A stretch of DNA of 7,851 bases. It comes from an uncultured Bacteroidales bacterium (GTDB lineage Bacteria; Bacteroidota; Bacteroidia; Bacteroidales; Muribaculaceae). A model generated the notes under the pieces. That model did no database searches, was not told where the DNA came from, and worked only from the letters and a program-made list of their open reading frames with translations. Shown here one piece after another: positions 4,695 through 7,851 of this stretch. How positions within the stretch are numbered: position 1 is the stretch's first letter; each line of letters starts with the position of its first letter. The DNA lies in the NCBI GenBank assembly GCA_947176515.1, contig CAMWQZ010000041.1, positions 1-7,851 of the forward strand. Reading direction: 5' to 3'. The position numbers and the translations under genes were made by a program.

Positions 4695-7337
4695 ATGGAT
4701 AAGCTAAAAGCATGGCTGAAAGACTCTCAAGTCAGAGGCTTCTTTATATCGGTGGTCGCTCTTGCGGCCATTTCGCTTGCATTCTTCTACCCTGACGCTT
4801 TCGACGGTGCGTCGCTCCAACAGTCTGATATCAAACAAGGCATAGCCAACGGTCAGGAGGCCATGGCTTATGAACAGGCCACTGGGGAGAAAGCCTTGTG
4901 GACCAACTCGCTGTTTTCGGGTATGCCGACATTTCAGATTTCGCCGTCTTACCCCTCAAACTCGCTATTCAGATGGATAGACACCGTCTATGGTCTATGG
5001 TTGCCTGCTCCGTGTAACCTTATGTTCATGATGATGTTCGGCTTCTTGATTCTATTGTTTGTAATGAAAATGCGGTGGTACTACGCTTTGCTTGGCGCTA
5101 TAGCATGGGGCTTCTCGTCTTATTTCATTATAATTATAGGTGCCGGCCACATATGGAAATTCATTGCCCTGTCATATATTCCCCCGACAATTGCAGGACT
5201 TATGCTCGTATATCGCGGTCGATACGTTGGAGGCGCGGCTATGCTTGCGTTATTCGCGATGATGCAGCTTAACGCCAACCATCCGCAGATGTCTTATTAC
5301 TTCTTCTTTGTAATGGCAGCGCTCGTCATAGCTTGGCTTGTTACAGCCGTAAAGGAGAAACGGGTGCGCCAATGGGGCATCGCAACAGCCGTGTCAATTG
5401 GTGCAGGCTGTTTGGCTGTGGGAGCCAACCTGCCAAGCATCTATAACACATATGAGTATGCAAAGGAAACCAAGCGCGCTCAATCAGAACTGACGCCGCT
5501 GTCAAATCCTAACTCCCAAGCTGACGCTGCCGCCACTCGTCCGACTGGCGGTATGCCTTACGACCAAATCGTAGGCTGGAGCTACGGCACTTCAGAAACA
5601 TTTTCTCTGCTCGTTCCCAATATTAAGGGCGGCGCTTCTGCCCGGCCTGAGAACGGCCAGATGACCTTCCTCGGTCTTGACCAGCTGCCCGATGCAGCTC
5701 AGTTTGCCGGAACGCCCCAAGGATCGATGCTGCCCTACCTAAGCCAATATTTCAATGATTCCGAGGGTACTAACGGCCCCGTTTATGTCGGAGCTCTGAT
5801 ATTTGTGCTTTTCGTTGTCGGCTGTGTAATCGTGCGTGGTCCCGTCAAATGGGCGCTACTGATTATAACAGTATTGTCGATATTGCTCGCTTTGGGACGT
5901 AACTTCTCGTCGCTTACTGACTTGATGATTTACCACTTCCCGATGTACAATAAGTTCAGGGCTGTCGAAAGCATACTGGTAATTGCCGAGTTCACTATGC
6001 CTTTGCTTGCAGTCATGGCTCTCCACACTCTGCTCACCACTCCCGAGGCACTTCGCCGTTTCCGTACTCCGCTTTGCTGGTCATTCGGCCTATCAATATT
6101 GGTCTGCCTGATTGCTTTTTTTGCGCCCTCAGTATTCGGCTCTGCACTTACTGCAAGTGACCACGCTGTTGCTCAGAATATCTCTCAACAAGTCATGGCG
6201 ATGGCGCAACAGCACGGCATGTCACAGGCACAGGCCGACGCTACCATTTTCCAGTATTCACTGTCAAATCCGGCAAATGTTTCTGCCATCGAAACACTGC
6301 GTTACGGCATGGTGAAAGCTGACGCCCTTCGCTCACTGCTGTTTATCGCGCTCGGACTCGTTGTCATTGTCTTAGCTTGTCGAGGCACGTTGAAACCTGC
6401 TGTTGCGACAGTGGCGGTTGCCGCTCTGGTGCTAATTGACCTGTATGGAGTAGACAAGCGTTATGTATCCCATTCAAGTTTCGCAGCCGGCCAGTCTGGT
6501 ACAACCGCCATGATACCTGCTGACGACATTGACCGTGCAATTCTTGCTGACACATCGGCTCACTATCGCGTGCTCGATATCCCTGGTTTCGAACTGCCTG
6601 ACCGCTCATATTATCATAAAATGATTGGCGGCTATCATGCAGCCAAGCTTAATCGCTATGAGGACCTGATACAGCGTCGTCTTCGACCGGTGCTGGCACT
6701 TGGATATTACGATGAACTGCGCAACGATTCGATTGTCTCACAATATGCCGCTCCAGTGCGCGACGCGGCATCCAACTACCGCATCCTTGACATGCTCAAT
6801 ACGCGCTACATTATAACCGGCGACAAAGAGTATCCCGTTGATTACAACGACCATGCCCTTGGCAATGCATGGCTTATCAACAAGGTTAACTATGTCGATG
6901 GCGCCGATGCTGAAATGGCTGCGCTCGGCAATATTGACGTTGCCCGTGAAGCTGTCGCTGATAGCCGATTCCGCGATATTCTCGGCGACCAGGCTGTGTC
7001 ACTTGCGCCTGGTGATTCTATCTGGCTGACATCCTATACCCCAAATCGCTTGAGCTATCACGTTGACACCAAGAATGGAGGTATCGGTGTATTCTCGGAA
7101 GTGTATTTCCCTTGGGGATGGCGTGCCACAATCGACGGCTCTCCTGCCGACATCGCCCGTGTCAATTACCTGCTCCGCGCAATCGCCTTGCCTGCAGGCA
7201 GCCATGAAGTTGTTATGACATTCGACCCACAGTCGATTCACACATGCTCGGCAATCGCATATGGTTGTGTGAGTCTCATATACCTGCTCTGCTTCGGCGG
7301 ACTTTTCATTGCCATCAGAAGATGCGGCTTAATTTAG
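4695..7337 (+). CDS. YfhO-family polytopic membrane protein (probable GT-C-like glycosyltransferase)
   Basis: The 880-residue protein has the architecture of Bacteroidetes YfhO proteins. An N-terminal membrane helix (about 15-32) is followed by a conserved soluble loop containing SDIKQG (44-49) and LWTNSLFSGMPTFQ (68-81). A block of helices lies at about 106-243, a large extracytoplasmic loop at about 245-360, further helices at about 362-480 and 545-593, a soluble C-terminal domain to about 845 and a final helix near 851-873. The C-terminal domain carries the typical SEVYFPWGWRATIDG (801-815) and NYLLRAIALPAGSHEV (824-839). Firmicutes YfhO relatives use lipid-linked sugars to glycosylate teichoic acids; in Bacteroidetes the acceptor is unknown, so a role in envelope glycan or glycoprotein modification is inference. 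The length is normal and the gene is intact. It follows the GH13 stop by 3 bases and its own 3' end overlaps the next gene by 16 bases. Confidence 0.92.
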   Translation: MDKLKAWLKDSQVRGFFISVVALAAISLAFFYPDAFDGASLQQSDIKQGIANGQEAMAYEQATGEKALWTNSLFSGMPTFQISPSYPSNSLFRWIDTVYGLWLPAPCNLMFMMMFGFLILLFVMKMRWYYALLGAIAWGFSSYFIIIIGAGHIWKFIALSYIPPTIAGLMLVYRGRYVGGAAMLALFAMMQLNANHPQMSYYFFFVMAALVIAWLVTAVKEKRVRQWGIATAVSIGAGCLAVGANLPSIYNTYEYAKETKRAQSELTPLSNPNSQADAAATRPTGGMPYDQIVGWSYGTSETFSLLVPNIKGGASARPENGQMTFLGLDQLPDAAQFAGTPQGSMLPYLSQYFNDSEGTNGPVYVGALIFVLFVVGCVIVRGPVKWALLIITVLSILLALGRNFSSLTDLMIYHFPMYNKFRAVESILVIAEFTMPLLAVMALHTLLTTPEALRRFRTPLCWSFGLSILVCLIAFFAPSVFGSALTASDHAVAQNISQQVMAMAQQHGMSQAQADATIFQYSLSNPANVSAIETLRYGMVKADALRSLLFIALGLVVIVLACRGTLKPAVATVAVAALVLIDLYGVDKRYVSHSSFAAGQSGTTAMIPADDIDRAILADTSAHYRVLDIPGFELPDRSYYHKMIGGYHAAKLNRYEDLIQRRLRPVLALGYYDELRNDSIVSQYAAPVRDAASNYRILDMLNTRYIITGDKEYPVDYNDHALGNAWLINKVNYVDGADAEMAALGNIDVAREAVADSRFRDILGDQAVSLAPGDSIWLTSYTPNRLSYHVDTKNGGIGVFSEVYFPWGWRATIDGSPADIARVNYLLRAIALPAGSHEVVMTFDPQSIHTCSAIAYGCVSLIYLLCFGGLFIAIRRCGLI

Positions 7338-7851
7338 CCCGACGATACAAACGATGGCGCCACGGCAGAGGGTTCGGCATACATTCGCCTTTTGCCTATG
7401 ACTTTATAACGCGCACTTTGCGCGAGCGCCTACCCTATTACGCCTACACAAAACTCGACGCCCTTGCCGCTGCTCAGCGGCTTGGTGCGTCAGAGCAACG
7501 GCGCTTAAGGCTGATATTCCGAATCGCCGTGCGCTTCAATCCGCCATCAGCGGCAATAATCGGCAACAGGAATGACTCATTACAGAAAGTTGCTTTAAAA
7601 TCCGTCAGGCGCGACATCAATCTAAACGCAGATGTGCCTGAAGCAGATTTGATAATCGTCAACGATGACAGTTCCAGGTCATTGACACTGCGTGATAAAG
7701 CAGTTTGCATCTTCCCCGACACCAATATCGGAGGCCAAAAGACATGCGAGGACATTTGGGCTGCAACCACATCCGGCATGCGATTTGACAACTCCCGGGG
7801 CTTCACCATAATCGTCAAATCCCCTCACCTCCCCCACCAACACTTCGACGT
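7322..7851 (+). CDS. Methyltransferase-derived protein, 3' end cut by window
   Basis: An open frame starts at ATG 7322, inside the last codons of yfhO, and runs without a stop to the window edge (176 codons plus two bases). The N-terminus RYKRWRHGRGFGIHSPFAYDFIT (9-30) with YYAY at 39-42 matches the opening of a Bacteroidales class I SAM-dependent methyltransferase family. FRIAVRFNPPSAAIIGNRND (66-85) aligns with where that family has its ELGTxxG SAM loop. ADLIIVNDD (108-116) matches the later DLxxxDGxH strand. VCIFPDTNIGGQKTCEDIW (128-146) matches the FDDIHWS segment, and MRFDNSRGFTIIV (153-165) the terminal strand. The glycine loop and acidic catalytic positions are not conserved, and the protein is short; by comparison with recalled relatives, it should end within a few residues of the edge. 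Methyltransferase activity is therefore doubtful. The 16-base overlap indicates coupling to yfhO. Confidence 0.75.
   Translation, partial: MRLNLARRYKRWRHGRGFGIHSPFAYDFITRTLRERLPYYAYTKLDALAAAQRLGASEQRRLRLIFRIAVRFNPPSAAIIGNRNDSLQKVALKSVRRDINLNADVPEADLIIVNDDSSRSLTLRDKAVCIFPDTNIGGQKTCEDIWAATTSGMRFDNSRGFTIIVKSPHLPHQHFD

Noticed and set aside
7474..7818. 114-residue minus-strand open frame
   Set aside because: It lies antisense to the methyltransferase-like gene, whose protein matches family landmarks; this frame matches nothing.

Overview
The window looks like chromosome of a member of the Bacteroidales, most plausibly a gut Muribaculaceae-type bacterium. The supporting signs are the lack of Shine-Dalgarno sequences with A-rich pre-start regions, a Bacteroidetes-type promoter (-33 TTG, -7 TAnnTTTG) in front of the lrp-like gene, a YfhO-family membrane protein of the Bacteroidetes type, and a downstream gene opening with the RxGxGIHSPFAY signature seen in Bacteroidales methyltransferase-like proteins. 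The genus assignment is inference.

The window has two halves. The left part (1 to about 2570) is visibly AT-richer and accessory in character. It holds the 3' end of a gene for a SEC-C zinc-motif protein, directly followed by an AlbA_2/Schlafen-type ATP-binding regulator with a perfect in-frame 12-bp triplicated repeat in its linker. On the opposite strand lies a short fragment resembling only the C-terminal part of a type III restriction-modification Mod methyltransferase. An imperfect hairpin sits between the two convergent genes and overlaps the stop codon of the fragment. Together this looks like the edge of a decayed defence or mobile region.

The right part (about 2650 to the end) looks like a stable, co-directional core operon. 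It encodes an Lrp/AsnC regulator, a lipoprotein GH13 alpha-amylase-family enzyme with a complete catalytic set, a large YfhO-family polytopic membrane protein (probable GT-C-like glycosyltransferase), and a truncated-by-window, methyltransferase-derived protein that has lost the recognisable SAM-binding motif. Spacings are 21 nt, 3 nt and a 16-nt overlap, so transcription from the single promoter at 2728-2759 is likely. Two palindromic or Lrp-box-like sequences overlap the -7 element and the probable transcription start, suggesting autoregulation by the Lrp protein.

I see no RNA genes, CRISPR array, complete insertion sequence or origin. No clearly new multi-gene system is demonstrated. The most interesting leads are the Lrp autoregulatory site, the SEC-C/AlbA-ATPase pair beside a dead methyltransferase, and the degenerate methyltransferase overlapping yfhO.
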